DNA of 64,000 bases from Tethya wilhelma. Its lineage: Eukaryota > Porifera > Demospongiae > Tethyida > Tethyidae. Below are positions 11,601-24,806 of the stretch, one piece after another. Within the stretch, counting starts at the first letter, position 1. Every line of letters begins with the position of its first letter. The notes under the pieces were generated by a model. The model was not told the DNA's origin. It made no database searches and saw nothing but the letters and a program-made list of their open reading frames with translations. A program made the translations under genes and the position numbers. The stretch spans positions 17,088,339 through 17,152,338 of the forward strand of contig CAXIPT010000002.1 of assembly GCA_964030475.1 (NCBI GenBank). The letters are read 5' to 3'.

Positions 11601-11927
11601 ATGGCCTTTAGACTTTATTGTAGGTCCAATATTTCAAGTCTTGTTGTGTCATTTCCCAGGAGAAGATCGCTGCAAACTATCTGTAGGAGTTTCAGGAGCT
11701 ACAATGAGCGGAAGTGTTACGACAATTTCAGAATAAGGGGCAAATCGGTATTTGTGCGACCACTTATTGTGACTTCATTAACAATTCCTTTCTTCAACAA
11801 ATGTAAGAACAATAGTGACTGGTATGATTTGTATAAGTTGAGAAGTACAGTATTTTGCAGTATTTATCCAAATTTGATGTTTTCGTGTTTGACGACCTTT
11901 GCCATTTTATGGATCAGCAGCTGCTGA
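11601..11927 (+). CDS. Uncharacterised open frame upstream of ACOT7
   Basis: A frame with an ATG at 11601 runs ~108 codons to a stop at 11925-11927, starting 114 bp from the divergent GCLC ATG. The first 40 residues are rich in Arg, Ser and Leu with almost no acidic residues, like a mitochondrial presequence. A hydrophobic stretch ends the frame (SCLTTFAILWISSC). I find no family. It could be a separate small gene, an alternative first exon feeding ACOT7 through an unseen junction, or a chance frame in the promoter and 5' UTR region. Confidence 0.25.
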   Translation: MAFRLYCRSNISSLVVSFPRRRSLQTICRSFRSYNERKCYDNFRIRGKSVFVRPLIVTSLTIPFFNKCKNNSDWYDLYKLRSTVFCSIYPNLMFSCLTTFAILWISSC

Positions 11928-12035
11928 GTGTATAAGGAAAACCATTAATTTTGGGTTCAGACGTTTGTCTGTTGCAATAACAGTCACTTATTGGGTGCCC
12001 TTCCTGTATACATAAGTTACTGGCAAGCCCTAATC

Positions 12036-13482
12036 ATGTCACAAGAAAATTCTAGTGAGGTACAAATGTCTACTTCAAAGAGACCAAGATTGGATCCTCA
12101 GCCTAGTACTAATTCCTTGGGTATGGTGTCTTGTACTCAATATTTGATAGAAACTTTATATCACTCTTTCTCTCTTTCTTTTCATGCAGCCAAAAAGCCA
12201 TCAGTGGGTTTTCCGACCATTCCTGCTCTTTCTTCATCGGTTCCAATAGAACTGAGTCGTATCATGCTACCGGATGATACCAACCCTATTGGGAATGTCC
12301 ACGGAGGTACCATTCTCAAGCTGATTGAACAGGCCGGCCACATCGTGAGCACTAGACATTGCAACAACAAGAGCCTTGCTGATAATGGCCAAGTACCACT
12401 CACTACCGTATTGGTACGACTGGAGCGTATGGATTTCCATCAGCCGATGTACGTGGGTGAGATAGCCCAACTTCAAGCCTCAGTGACATACACCTCGACC
12501 CACTCCATCGAAGTGACAGTGGACGTGTGGGCCGAGAACGTTGTGTCGGGAGTTCGTAGGCACACCAACACCGCTGCTCTCTGGTACGTTGCTGTTCCCA
12601 CCGACCTCAGTGAAGAAGGAAAGAAACAGATCGACAGAAACGATGCCTCACACCTCAAAGGACTTGTCACTCCTATCCCTCAACTGGAAGGACTGAGTGA
12701 AAAGGAACAAGCTGACGGCAAAGAGAGATACAAAAAACAAAAATCAGCTCGTGCTATGAGGAACGACTCCCCATCTGACACCCCAGTCCATGTGCATTAC
12801 TCTCAAGGTGAAGCAGAGGAGCACAGTGTGCTAGCCTCGCAGACCACACTGGCTAATATTGTCCTCCCGTCGGACTGCAGTGTCACCGGGCACATGTTCG
12901 GAGGGTCACTGATGAAGATGATGGACAATGCAGCCGGCATCTGTGCAGCCAGACACTGTCGCCAGGGGGTGGTCACAGCGTGCATCGATGAGATCGACTT
13001 CCACAAGCCCATCATGAATGGAGAGATGGTGTTTGTCACCGCCAGGCTAGTCTACACCTCGGCCAAATCAATGGAGATTGAGGTAAGGCATGCATGAAAT
13101 CTTGAGTATAATTTTGGGCATAATATATTTAGCAGACTTACAAGTATTATATTATGCCTTCAATATTTATACAAAATTGAATTGATATGTACAAGTGCAG
13201 AATGCTGGCCTTTTATGTAGCCTTGATTGTACAAAATTGGTATACATTTTCCAGGTGACAGCTGAAGCGGAAAGCCTTATAAGTAGCCGTCGTATTGCAA
13301 ACACAGCCTACTTCACCTTTGTGTCACTGGGTAAGGACTGCAGAGCCACGGCCATCCCACAGCTGAAGTGTAAGAGCGTGGAGGAGGAGGCCAGGTATGA
13401 GGAGGGACGAAAGAGATACGAGGCCAGGAAGAAAGCTAGGATTGTCAAGATGGAGCAGCTTAGAAAACAGATGAAAGTTTAG
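12036..13482 (+). CDS. ACOT7: Acyl-CoA thioesterase 7-type, double hotdog
   Basis: Hydrolyses long-chain acyl-CoA to free fatty acid and CoA. Three exons (12036-12120, 12190-13082, 13255-13482) give 401 residues. Hotdog 1 carries LPDDTNPIGNVHGGTILKLI and STRHCN; hotdog 2 carries LPSDCSVTGHMFGGSLMKMM and AARHC. These are the family's Asp/Asn and His-Gly-Gly active-site helices. A linker rich in KERYKKQKSARAMR separates them, and the C-terminus is a basic helix (RKRYEARKKARIVKMEQLRK) as in animal ACOT7. The N-terminal ~30 residues are polar with a KRPRLD patch. Intron 1 (12121-12189, 69 nt) is a multiple of three and free of stops, so retention would insert 23 residues in frame. Upstream in-frame codons reach 11991, but ATG 12036 is the plausible start. 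Confidence 0.92.
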
Positions 13483-13744
13483 CATAAATTATTATTATAT
13501 TAATGGCTATAACACTGCCAGATCGAGTTGAACTCTATTTAATGCACTGCATACCTCCAGGTGTATGTTTAGCAATCATAATTTTCATTTGACATTGAAG
13601 TGTAGAATATATCAATAGTATAAACAGTTGTGCTTTAAAATGGATAACATAATACACAAAGTGTAAACAATACTTATTATGACATGACTGTCATAATAAT
13701 TATTCAACGAAATCTGATACTCTTGTAAAATAAACCATATACAA

Positions 13745-13752
13745 TCAGCACA

Positions 13753-13785
<33 letters not shown>
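13745..13785. repeat. (CA)n microsatellite downstream of TRAPPC9 and ACOT7
   Basis: CA dinucleotide array in the convergent 335-bp interval between the stop codons of ACOT7 (13482, +) and TRAPPC9 (13817, -). The rest of the interval is AT-rich and probably holds both 3' UTRs. Confidence 0.85.
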
Positions 13786-13786
<1 letters not shown>

Positions 13787-13816
13787 CAGTCACGTATACA
13801 CACACAATTATTCATA

Positions 13817-14719
13817 CTATGTGACATGGAAAGTGAAATGAGGTCCAGCTATCACTCGTACAGACTTTGAATCTTCTGAACGTGACCGTATTAATCGTTT
13901 ATACTGTGATTCCTTAGATATCAACACACTACTCACCATTCTTTCGGGCATAGCGCCTCTAGAGTGTGTACTTTGACCTATAGAGTCCTTTTCTTTTGAA
14001 GAAGCTGTCTTACTGGCAATTGCAGCTAGAGGTTGGGGCTGAGCAAAGGCAGAAGACGAAGTTCGATAAAGGGGTGATTTTCTCTTTACAGTGACACCTG
14101 TCATTGATCTACCAGTGGACGACTGACTCTTGTCTGTAACTGCACTAGAGGAGGTGGTGTGAACGTTGAACGATTGAGCCTTCCTCAGCTGAGACTTCGG
14201 AGAAGAGCTGGCAGAAGTTGAGGTCGGTTTGGTGGATGGTGTGTTGACGGAATTAGCCAAGAGAGCCACACTCAGTGGAGATGTGGTCAAGTTTGTTGAG
14301 GAGGCGTTGCTCAATCTGCTAGTTCTCCTTTTTGGTGAAGGTGGTGGTGAAGAAGCCTTCTTGGCTAAGAAATCACTCTCTCTTTTGCGACTCAGTGCCT
14401 TCACACTCTTGGGAGGTACAACAGGTGAGGAAGACCTCGCGGCTGAAGGAGGAGGCGTAGAAGATGGAGAAGGAGGACATGGTGATGCATCTTCAGGCTT
14501 CTCTCCACTGCTCTCTAAACTTGTTTCAACTGCTTGTTTCTCTGCAGACGATGGCTGCTCTTTCAAGTCTTTCTCTTTGTTCTGTCGACCCTTCCTGCCA
14601 TGTCTGCTCTGACTGTGACTCTTCGGAAGGGGGATCATGAACTTCACATCTAGTTGATACTCTCCCTTGTAGACAAACACAAGGTTCGTATCGTGCCTGT
14701 AAGTGGCACCTGGAGCAAG

Positions 14720-14811
<92 letters not shown>

Positions 14812-16308
14812 AAGGGTGGGTGGGTGTACATGTAGGTGTGGGTGGGTGTCAAACAAAATATTCATTTGCTGATTCTTCCTCCGACCAACAACATCAGTAT
14901 CACCTTCAATGCACCCACACATGCATACCTTGGGTATTCTTGTGATGAGACTGCCTGACAACAGCATCTTTCCTTCAAGATCTTTGACGATTCTCTTCAT
15001 CTCCTGTGAGAACTGGTACGGCTCAAATATGAGCAGTGAGGAGGTGACTGGCTGGCTGGAGTTGTTAGTCACTCTCAAGGAGAGTTTCTGAGGAGCTCCG
15101 ATATCAGCGTCCTCGGTGTACCCACCGTGAGTGGAGATCACTGTGTAGCCATTCACTGTGATGTCTGGGAGGACAAATAAAAAAAAACAACCTGATAGTA
15201 GATATTGGCTGTAAATTAATTGGAAAGTCTTTTTTAAGATTAGCAGAGTGTAACTGAAATGTTGCAAACATGAAAGTTGTTTCAGTATCAGAAGTAATAA
15301 CATTATATCTAATCTGCTGATCAGTCAGCAATGAATGACATGTTATTCTTAACTCTTTAACAATAAAATCAGTGTTACCTCCAATACACACATACAGACA
15401 ACATTTCGAGGGTCAAATTGTACCCAGTTTCAACTACCATAGAATGGAAAAGTTTGGCTGTCAAAGAACAAGGCTACATGTGTTCTACATGTGCTCTACA
15501 TGTGGCCTGGATGTGATCCACATGCGAATGCACCTTATGAAGTGAAGAACACTTACCCAGCAGCAGTGGTACAGGGGTCATGAGTCTGACAGTGGAGGCC
15601 GGCAGCTTGAGTCCCTCTAGGGATATGAGGCCCACTCTGTTGGAGTCACACACTCTCCATTTGAACCGAACCATCTCTACGAGTTGATCACAGTAGAGCT
15701 TGACCATACGACTGACTCTTGTCTGTAACTGCACTAGAGGAGGTGGTGTGAACGTTGAACGATTGAGCCTTCCTCAGCTGAGACTTCGGAGAAGAGCTGG
15801 CAGAAGTTGAGGTCGGTTTGGTGGATGGTGTGTTGACGGAATTAGCCAAGAGAGCCACACTCAGTGGAGATGTGGTCAAGTTTGTTGAGGAGGCGTTGCT
15901 CAATCTGCTAGTTCTCCTTTTTGGTGAAGGTGGTGGTGAAGAAGCCTTCTTGGCTAAGAAATCACTCTCTCTTTTGCGACTCAGTGCCTTCACACTCTTG
16001 GGAGGTACAACAGGTGAGGAAGACCTCGCGGCTGAAGGAGGAGGCGTAGAAGATGGAGAAGGAGGACATGGTGATGCATCTTCAGGCTTCTCTCCACTGC
16101 TCTCTAAACTTGTTTCAACTGCTTGTTTCTCTGCAGACGATGGCTGCTCTTTCAAGTCTTTCTCTTTGTTCTGTCGACCCTTCCTGCCATGTCTGCTCTG
16201 ACTGTGACTCTTCGGAAGGGGGATCATGAACTTCACATCTAGTTGATACTCTCCCTTGTAGACAAACACAAGGTTCGTATCGTGCCTGTAAGTGGCACCT
16301 GGAGCAAG

Positions 16309-16386
<78 letters not shown>

Positions 16387-17294
16387 AAGGGTGGGTGGGT
16401 GTACATGTAGGTGTGGGTGGGTGTCAAACAAAATATTCATTTGCTGATTCTTCCTCCGACCAACAACATCAGTATCACCTTCAATGCACCCACACATGCA
16501 TACCTTGGGTATTCTTGTGATGAGACTGCCTGACAACAGCATCTTTCCTTCAAGATCTTTGACGATTCTCTTCATCTCCTGTGAGAACTGGTACGGCTCA
16601 AATATGAGCAGTGAGGAGGTGACTGGCTGGCTGGAGTTGTTAGTCACTCTCAAGGAGAGTTTCTGAGGAGCTCCGATATCAGCGTCCTCGGTGTACCCAC
16701 CGTGAGTGGAGATCACTGTGTAGCCATTCACTGTGATGTCTGGGAGGACAAATAAAAAAAAACAACCTGATAGTAGATATTGGCTGTAAATTAATTGGAA
16801 AGTCTTTTTTAAGATTAGCAGAGTGTAACTGAAATGTTGCAAACATGAAAGTTGTTTCAGTATCAGAAGTAATAACATTATATCTAATCTGCTGATCAGT
16901 CAGCAATGAATGACATGTTATTCTTAACTCTTTAACAATAAAATCAGTGTTACCTCCAATACACACATACAGACAACATTTCGAGGGTCAAATTGTACCC
17001 AGTTTCAACTACCATAGAATGGAAAAGTTTGGCTGTCAAAGAACAAGGCTACATGTGTTCTACATGTGCTCTACATGTGGCCTGGATGTGATCCACATGC
17101 GAATGCACCTTATGAAGTGAAGAACACTTACCCAGCAGCAGTGGTACAGGGGTCATGAGTCTGACAGTGGAGGCCGGCAGCTTGAGTCCCTCTAGGGATA
17201 TGAGGCCCACTCTGTTGGAGTCACACACTCTCCATTTGAACCGAACCATCTCTACGAGTTGATCACAGTAGAGCTTGACCAGGAGAGACTGAAT

Positions 17295-17348
<54 letters not shown>

Positions 17349-17770
17349 ATTCAATTTGGGAGTCAGTGCAACACAAGTTCACATTTTAACTAGTTCAGAC
17401 ATAACGTGAACTCAGTCTCTCAAGTTCAACTAATCGGTACCTCATTCTTCATTCCCATGTCAGTGGAGCTGGACAGGTGAAACCTCTTCATCGTCAGTTT
17501 CATTCCTTCACTACACAAGGGGTCAAGGGTCAAATTGTATTCAGTCTTCTCATCGCAATTTGCTAGTCCTTCTGTTGGTGTTGAAGAATACAAAAGATTA
17601 CTGACAAGCATCCTGGAATATACTGACTTGTACGATGATAATCATTCAGCCTATAATAACTATACCTTGATCAATTTCACAAGTGATGTCCAGCCTGTAC
17701 TTGGACAGGTTGTGGACAGTGAACGTGAGCTCAAACAGACTGTCAGACCTGGGTGAGGGGCAACAGTTAT

Positions 17771-17810
<40 letters not shown>

Positions 17811-19960
17811 CCTCGTTCCCAGGCCTTGCCTGGTGCGAATTTTAAATATTGCGAGTTGCAAAGTTAACAGATACACACACAAAGCACAACATACTTTTCC
17901 AAACTGCTGACATCAAACTGCTCAAACATGATGCTTGGCTTCACAATCACGGGGACGCTGGCCAGTGCCTGTCGATAGTACCCCTCCTCCGATCCCTTGC
18001 CCCCTCTATAATCAATCTTAAACTCTCCAACGACCTTTGTCCTGTTAGGGGGCCTGGGGAACTCCTTGATCAGGGGACCAACAGGTTCGGAGATTTCTCG
18101 CTTGTCAATTTGTGACGATTGCTGGCGACGGGTGCCCGAACCCGTTACCTTCAAGCTGCCTCTTGTGCCACTCGAGAATCTCGATGCCGAATTCAAATTG
18201 GGAGAGAGTCCGTATGAGTGCATGCGTTGGTGGCCTGGGCGTGGTCCACGGCTCAATATAGGACTGGTTTCAGTCACATTCCCAATCTGAGGCATACGAC
18301 CAGTGATTGTTTCAGATTTAGGAATGGGAATCGGTTTTGAGCCAGAATTGGAACTGGACCCAGACTCTGAAGACTGAGGTCTCGAAGGAGACTTGCCGTG
18401 CGTTGGTGTCTGACTATTGTTCCTGTCGCCTGGATCGGATCGCACCGATGCCCTCTTGTTGCCGGTAAAATCGAAATCGAGTTGAGCTTCGATGTCACCG
18501 TAAGATATCTTATTACTGTTACCCTTCTGCTGAGGTGTCTTTCCTCTACGTAAGCTCTGGTGCTTAAATTGAGGTGCAAACGTTCTTAGGCTGGGTAGAG
18601 TCTTTGTGCCACCTGAGAATTTCATCGAAGGCAAGTCGAGATTTAAAGATTCGACGAGTGAACTCTCAGCAGAGTGAGAAGCGTAAGCCGAATCGACAGA
18701 CACTTTTCTCTTGGTGGCGCTGCGACCGAGGAAGTTAACGTTGAGGGGGTTGCGTGGTCGTTTCAGCGTGGGGGAGGAGTTAGGAGTGTTGGTGGCGGAA
18801 GAAGAGGACTGAAGAATGTCAGGAGAGGGTGTGCTGCTTTTGGGAAGGGCCAAGAGACCACCATTTTTGAGGACTTTTCTTTTCGAGAAGCCCACTGTGA
18901 TGTCGTTGATAATGCGGAACCAGGCTGGGATTTTAGTCTTAATGGTGATAGGTATGGTGCCTCTTTGGTCAGGCTTCAGTCATACGACCAGTGATTGTTT
19001 CAGATTTAGGGATGGGAATCGGTTTTGAGCCAGAATTGGAACTGGACCCAGACTCTGAAGACTGCGGTCTTGAAGGAGACTTGCCGTGTGTCGGTGTCTG
19101 ACTATTGTTCCTGTCGCCTGGATCGGATCGCACCGATGCCCTCTTGTTGCCGGTAAAATCGAAATCCAGTTGAGCTTCGATGTCGCCATAAGATATCTTA
19201 CCCTTCTGCTGAGGTGTCTTTCCTCTACGTAAGCTCTGGTGCTTAAATTGAGGTGCAAACGTTCTTAGGCTGGGTAGAGTCTTTGTGCCACCTGAGAATT
19301 TCATCGAAGGCAAGTCGAGATTTAAAGATTCGACGAGTGAACTCTCAGCAGAGTGAGAAGCATAAGCCGAATCGACGGATACTTTTCTCTTGGTGGCGCT
19401 TCGCCCGAGCCCGGGGAAGTTAACGTTGAGGGGGTTGCGTGGTCGTTTCAGCGTGGGGGAGGAGTTAGGGGTGTTGGTGGCAGAAGAAGAGGACTGAAGA
19501 ATGTCAGGAGAGGGTGTGCTGCTTTTGGGAAGGGCCAAGAGACCGCCATTTTTGAGGACTTTTCTTTTCGAGAAGCCCACTGTGATGTCATTGATGATGC
19601 GGAACCAGGCCGGGATTTTAGTCTTGATGGTGATAGGTATGGTGCCTCTTTGGTCAGGCTTCAATGGCAGGAATGAGTCGATTGATTTATCGCTCCACGA
19701 GAAAGTGCAGTAGTCCTCTGTTCAATGCAAGAGTAGGTACACGACAAACATAATGTGTGTGTGTGAATGTGTGTATGGAGTACATCAACTACAAATGTAG
19801 TGTATCTCACTAACTGTTGTAATCCTCTACAGACAACACGACACTCTCCACATCAACTCCCTTACAACACTCTAATTGAAACTCAATCTGTGTCCTACAT
19901 AAACATGAGGATACAGCACAAACCCTTTAAAACATCAAGATTGAAAACAGATACACACAC

Positions 19961-20018
<58 letters not shown>

Positions 20019-20769
20019 GTGACCTACGTTTCACCATCCATGAGTTCGAAGCTACTAATGACAGCCCTATTGGCCTCCCCAGTGCCACGACCTCCCACGG
20101 TAGTGGAGCTGGTTCGGATGTCATTGATTTCATCCTGTGAGATCACCGTCAGCCGTAGGAAGGGGAGAGAGGGGACCACTCGTATCACAGGATCTCCGTG
20201 CAGCTTCATCATGCACTTAGTGTTCACACCAAACACAGACGCCTCATAGCCTGTGAGTGGAGGTGTGTGCAATGAGTGAGTGAGTGATGGGTACTAACCA
20301 GTCCATTCAATACATAGATTCACCACAATACTAGGACAAACTTCTACTCACTAACTATTACAGTAACTGTGTTTGTGTGTACAATGTCATACTGATAAGA
20401 CTTTGCATCCCCCTAGGCAACAGAGTATAAAATACTGTACAGTTTAGGGGGGTTGAATCAGGAATCACATTGGAATTTGCAAGTTTGAGACAAATTCTTG
20501 TATACAGAATTTGGTAGGTTTTCTGAGACAAGTGCCAAAATTAAAATCCCAAGCACTCAATATTCTGATCCTGATGCGTGCCACTATACAGCACAGTAGC
20601 AGTGACATTAATAGTGAGGTTCAATGGTGGAACATACCAAGGATGTTGAGGGTGCCAGCTTCCCGAGGGATGTTGGCCAGGATGAAGGACTGAGGTTCTG
20701 AAAATGGAGGAAGAGTGAGAGAAGAGGGGAAGGGGTCGATCTTAAGTCCATCTGTCAGAGCAGTCTGCA

Positions 20770-20804
<35 letters not shown>

Positions 20805-21417
20805 NTGTGTGTGTGTGTGTGTGTCCCCGTGTGTTGTATGTGAGTGAATATAAGAGCTTAAGTGTGTTAAAGAAATTTGATACTGGTCTGCAGACACATT
20901 ACACTCAGCCACCACCACCTCACTCCATGCAATGACCAGCCACCACCACATCACTAACCATCTTCTCCACTCTCAGTTCAATCGGAAGAGGGTTAGAGAT
21001 GAACATGTTGATATCCCCCGGGTCCCCCTCCACCCACAACACCTCGGGTCTCTTGTCCTTCTTCTTCCTCTTGTTGCCAAACGGAGTGTAAATGAACGGC
21101 CCCGATGATCCACTAGCACTCTCCCCACCTCGCTCCGCCTCTGTCTTGGTGAGAGAAGAAGGAGATATGAAGCCAGCTTCTTTGAGAGGAGATAGATGGG
21201 GTACGAGGGGTTTGGGAGTGAAGTAACGGATGGTTGGGAAGTTGTCGAGAGGAAAAGGAGCCTTTAAGAGTTTTGTCAAGGACTCGATTGAAGATGGGTG
21301 TGTGTTTAGCTTCTCTCTCGTCTCTTCGACGATGTCTGTTAGCATGCTAGTCACTTGTAGCATCTCCGACGTGGAGAGGTGTTTGTGTAACACTTGGAGG
21401 AGGTAGCAGGTGAAGCT

Positions 21418-21465
<48 letters not shown>

Positions 21466-23173
21466 GTGTGTGTGTATGTATGTATGTATGTGTTTGCGTG
21501 TGCGTGTGTATGTGTGTGTTTGCGTGTGTTTGTTTGCCATTGCCTAGCAACCAGTTTTATAGGCTGGGTGGAGGTAACAACAGAGTAGCTAGGGATCACA
21601 GGGGGTCAATGGCATGCCATTTTAAGTATGGGGCACTCGACCATGTATGAGTGCCCCTCCCCCTCACTTAAGGGTCATGTAACTATAATGTGTGTGTGTG
21701 TGTGTTTGAGAAGAGATTGGAAAAGTTGTTGGGAAGGATCTTGTCGACTGAACCTTTGAGTGGTTCCTAGGGCCCTAATTTTTTAAAACAATAGATATAA
21801 ATATCACATGGTACAAATCCATTTACTGGTTACAATAATAGATTTAATTATTAGTTCAAATGTTCAATAGTTCATAGTCCGGTCATCAGGGGAGTTCCCT
21901 AACCAATCGCTGCAGTGCTACTAGTTTCGGTCCCTTTATTCTCCCTACTAGTAGCGTGCTATGGAAAGGGCGGGACCACTCCCATAGTAGGAGCCCGGAA
22001 GGTAGAGTCCCCTTGGAACCTTTACTGAGCTCATAGTCTTCTTGGAGTCTTGATTCATGTGTAGTTTAAAAACTTATTTTACCACGTGACCATGTTAAGT
22101 GTAGGCTCAATTTTAGCAAACTATCCCCATTTTCAGTGAAGAATTTCTATACATGTATACAGTAATAAACAGGAGATAAGTACATATACCTTGTTCTTCT
22201 TGCAAGCAGACCACCACTCACAGTTTGGACAATAGCTTGGACTTGTTCTAACTCAGTAACTAGAGCTAAGTCACAGAGAAATAAAGGCTGTTTAGAGCTT
22301 TCTTTTTTACTCACGTGGGTGAAAACCTGATAGACAAGAAGCCAGGCCCAGCAAAACTGGTTATTATATCCTATCATACTAAACCATGTTGTGACAAGAA
22401 CAAAGTGTGATCCCAACAACCATGACTCAGCAATAGCTGACCTAAACTATAACCCAAACTAACATGAGAGAGAAAGAGAGAGAGAGAAAGAGAGAGTGAG
22501 AGAGAGAGAGAGAGAGAGTGTGAGTGAGTGAGTGTGTGTGTGTGTGTGAGTGTGTGTCCATGTGTTGTATGTGAGTGAATATAAGAGCGTGTCAAAGAAA
22601 TTTGATACTTGGTCCGCAGACACATCACTCCATGCAATGACCAGCCACCACCACATCACTCCATGCAATGACCAGCCACCACTACATCACTCACCATTTT
22701 CTCCACTCTCAGTTCAATCGGAAGAGGGTTAGAGATGAACATGTTGATATCCCCCGGGTCCCCCTCCACCCACAACACCTCGGGTCTCTTGTCCTTCTTC
22801 TTCCTCTTGTTCCCAAACGGAGTGTAAATGAACGGCCCCGACGATCCACTAGTACTCTCCCCGCCTCGCTCTGCCTCTGTCTTGGTGAGAGAAGAGGGAG
22901 ACATGAAGCCAGCTTCTTTGAGAGGAGATAGATGGGGTACGAGGGGTTTGGGAGTGAAGTAACGGATGGTTGGGAAGTTGTCGAGAGGAAAAGGAGCGTT
23001 TAAGAAGTTTGCCAAGGACTCGATTGAAGATGGGTGTGTGTTTAGCTTCTCTCTTGTCTCTTCGACAATGTCTGTTAGCATGCTGGTCACTTCGAGCATC
23101 TCTGATGTGGAGAGGTGTTTGTGTAACACTTGGAGGAGGTAGCAGGTGAAGCTGTGTGTGTGTATGTGTGTGT

Positions 23174-23211
<38 letters not shown>

Positions 23212-23775
23212 GTGCTGTTTACTTGTGTACAATACAAAACTAATGCTAAACACTATGTTATGAGAGCACATTGTCACAACATCTACCTCAATGCCTGATG
23301 GTTGTTGTTCTTAGTTCTGGCCAAGAAAACAAAATCCTTCAGAATACAAGCTTGCAACGAAGGCCACCCTAAATTGGACACTACACAAGGAAAGCATATA
23401 CTACAAAGTATGATATATGTACACATACAATGTATAGATCTGTACGTATGCTTTTCTTTGCTAAAACGTCTTTACCTCCATTTCTCGGCAGTGAGTCGAG
23501 ATTGAGTGATAGTTTGTACCCAGGAAGGCAACCCACTAGGAGGTCATGGGCCTGAGATAGCTGCATCAACACACATACAGTAACACAGAGACAATGATAC
23601 AGAGTAAACTGAGATGATAAGAAAAAACAAACAAAACTAACAATGGGTGATTGGGTGTCCTTTGCAAGTTCGTTGGCCCAGCGAGCAGCATAGTGGGTGA
23701 ACATGGCTGCCTTGCGTTTGAATCCCATGGAGTGATACACATCTGCCATTGTACGATACATGGTCAACTGCATGA

Positions 23776-23842
<67 letters not shown>

Positions 23843-24760
23843 CTGTTGACAATCTAGGCTCTACAAACCACACAAAAGAGACACGCCCACACATGCCACA
23901 CATGCTGTAATACCTTGTCTTGTTCTGTCACGAAATGAGGGTTATCAATCTTCAACATCCTTTGAAGCACATCAGCAGCATAAACACAACGCTGCATTGG
24001 GTAGAGCATGAGAGCATGTGTGTTCAGTGACAAATAGATGACAAATCGACACACACACAATAAAACAAACACTACTTATAATATCTAAACTATAGGTCTT
24101 CACTCGCTCACTAGCTCACCTTTTGGCTGACTAGGTACTTGGAAAACTTGAGAAACCCTTCAATTTGAGATATCACACCTTTTTCAGAAGCCTGCACGGG
24201 AAAGAGTCAACCCAACAGAATCAAACAGGCAACAATGGCTGTTCCACTTTCTGAGCAGGAAGCATAACATAAATTTCACGTGCAGAGGTCATGTACTGTA
24301 CGGCAGGTCTTTGTCCCTGGCAGTAGTGAGAGCAGCTCAGCTCTTTCTTTGTTATTATAGCTTTGCATGTGCACAAGCTCACAAGGCCAATAATTATATT
24401 GAAAATAAGCCATTCACGAATACACGCAGGTAGATTGATATACCTTTTTAAAGTACATGAGAGCAATGGAGTAGTTGTTGACAATGAAGTCCTTCTCCAG
24501 CAGTCGACTGTCCACCAGTAATGCCAATCCTGCGTCATCCTCGTCCACATCCTCACCATCCTCCGCTGGGCTGGACTCATCTTCCTCCGAGACCAGGTTG
24601 TTGGAGGAGGAGTCATGACGGTGCTGGGAGTTGGAGAGGGCAGAGGGGATGTCCTTCATCAGCAGGCCACTGTCACCTGAGTTAGTGTGTGGGGGGCAAT
24701 AAGCAATCTAAATTATGTAGAGAACATGAGAGATTGAGAGCATAGAGAGTCTAGTATCAT

Positions 24761-24806
<46 letters not shown>

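Noticed and set aside
14229..14612. 127-codon plus-strand frame, repeated at 15818-16201
   Set aside because: Antisense shadow of the Ser/Pro-rich TRAPPC9 exon, present twice only because the exon is duplicated.
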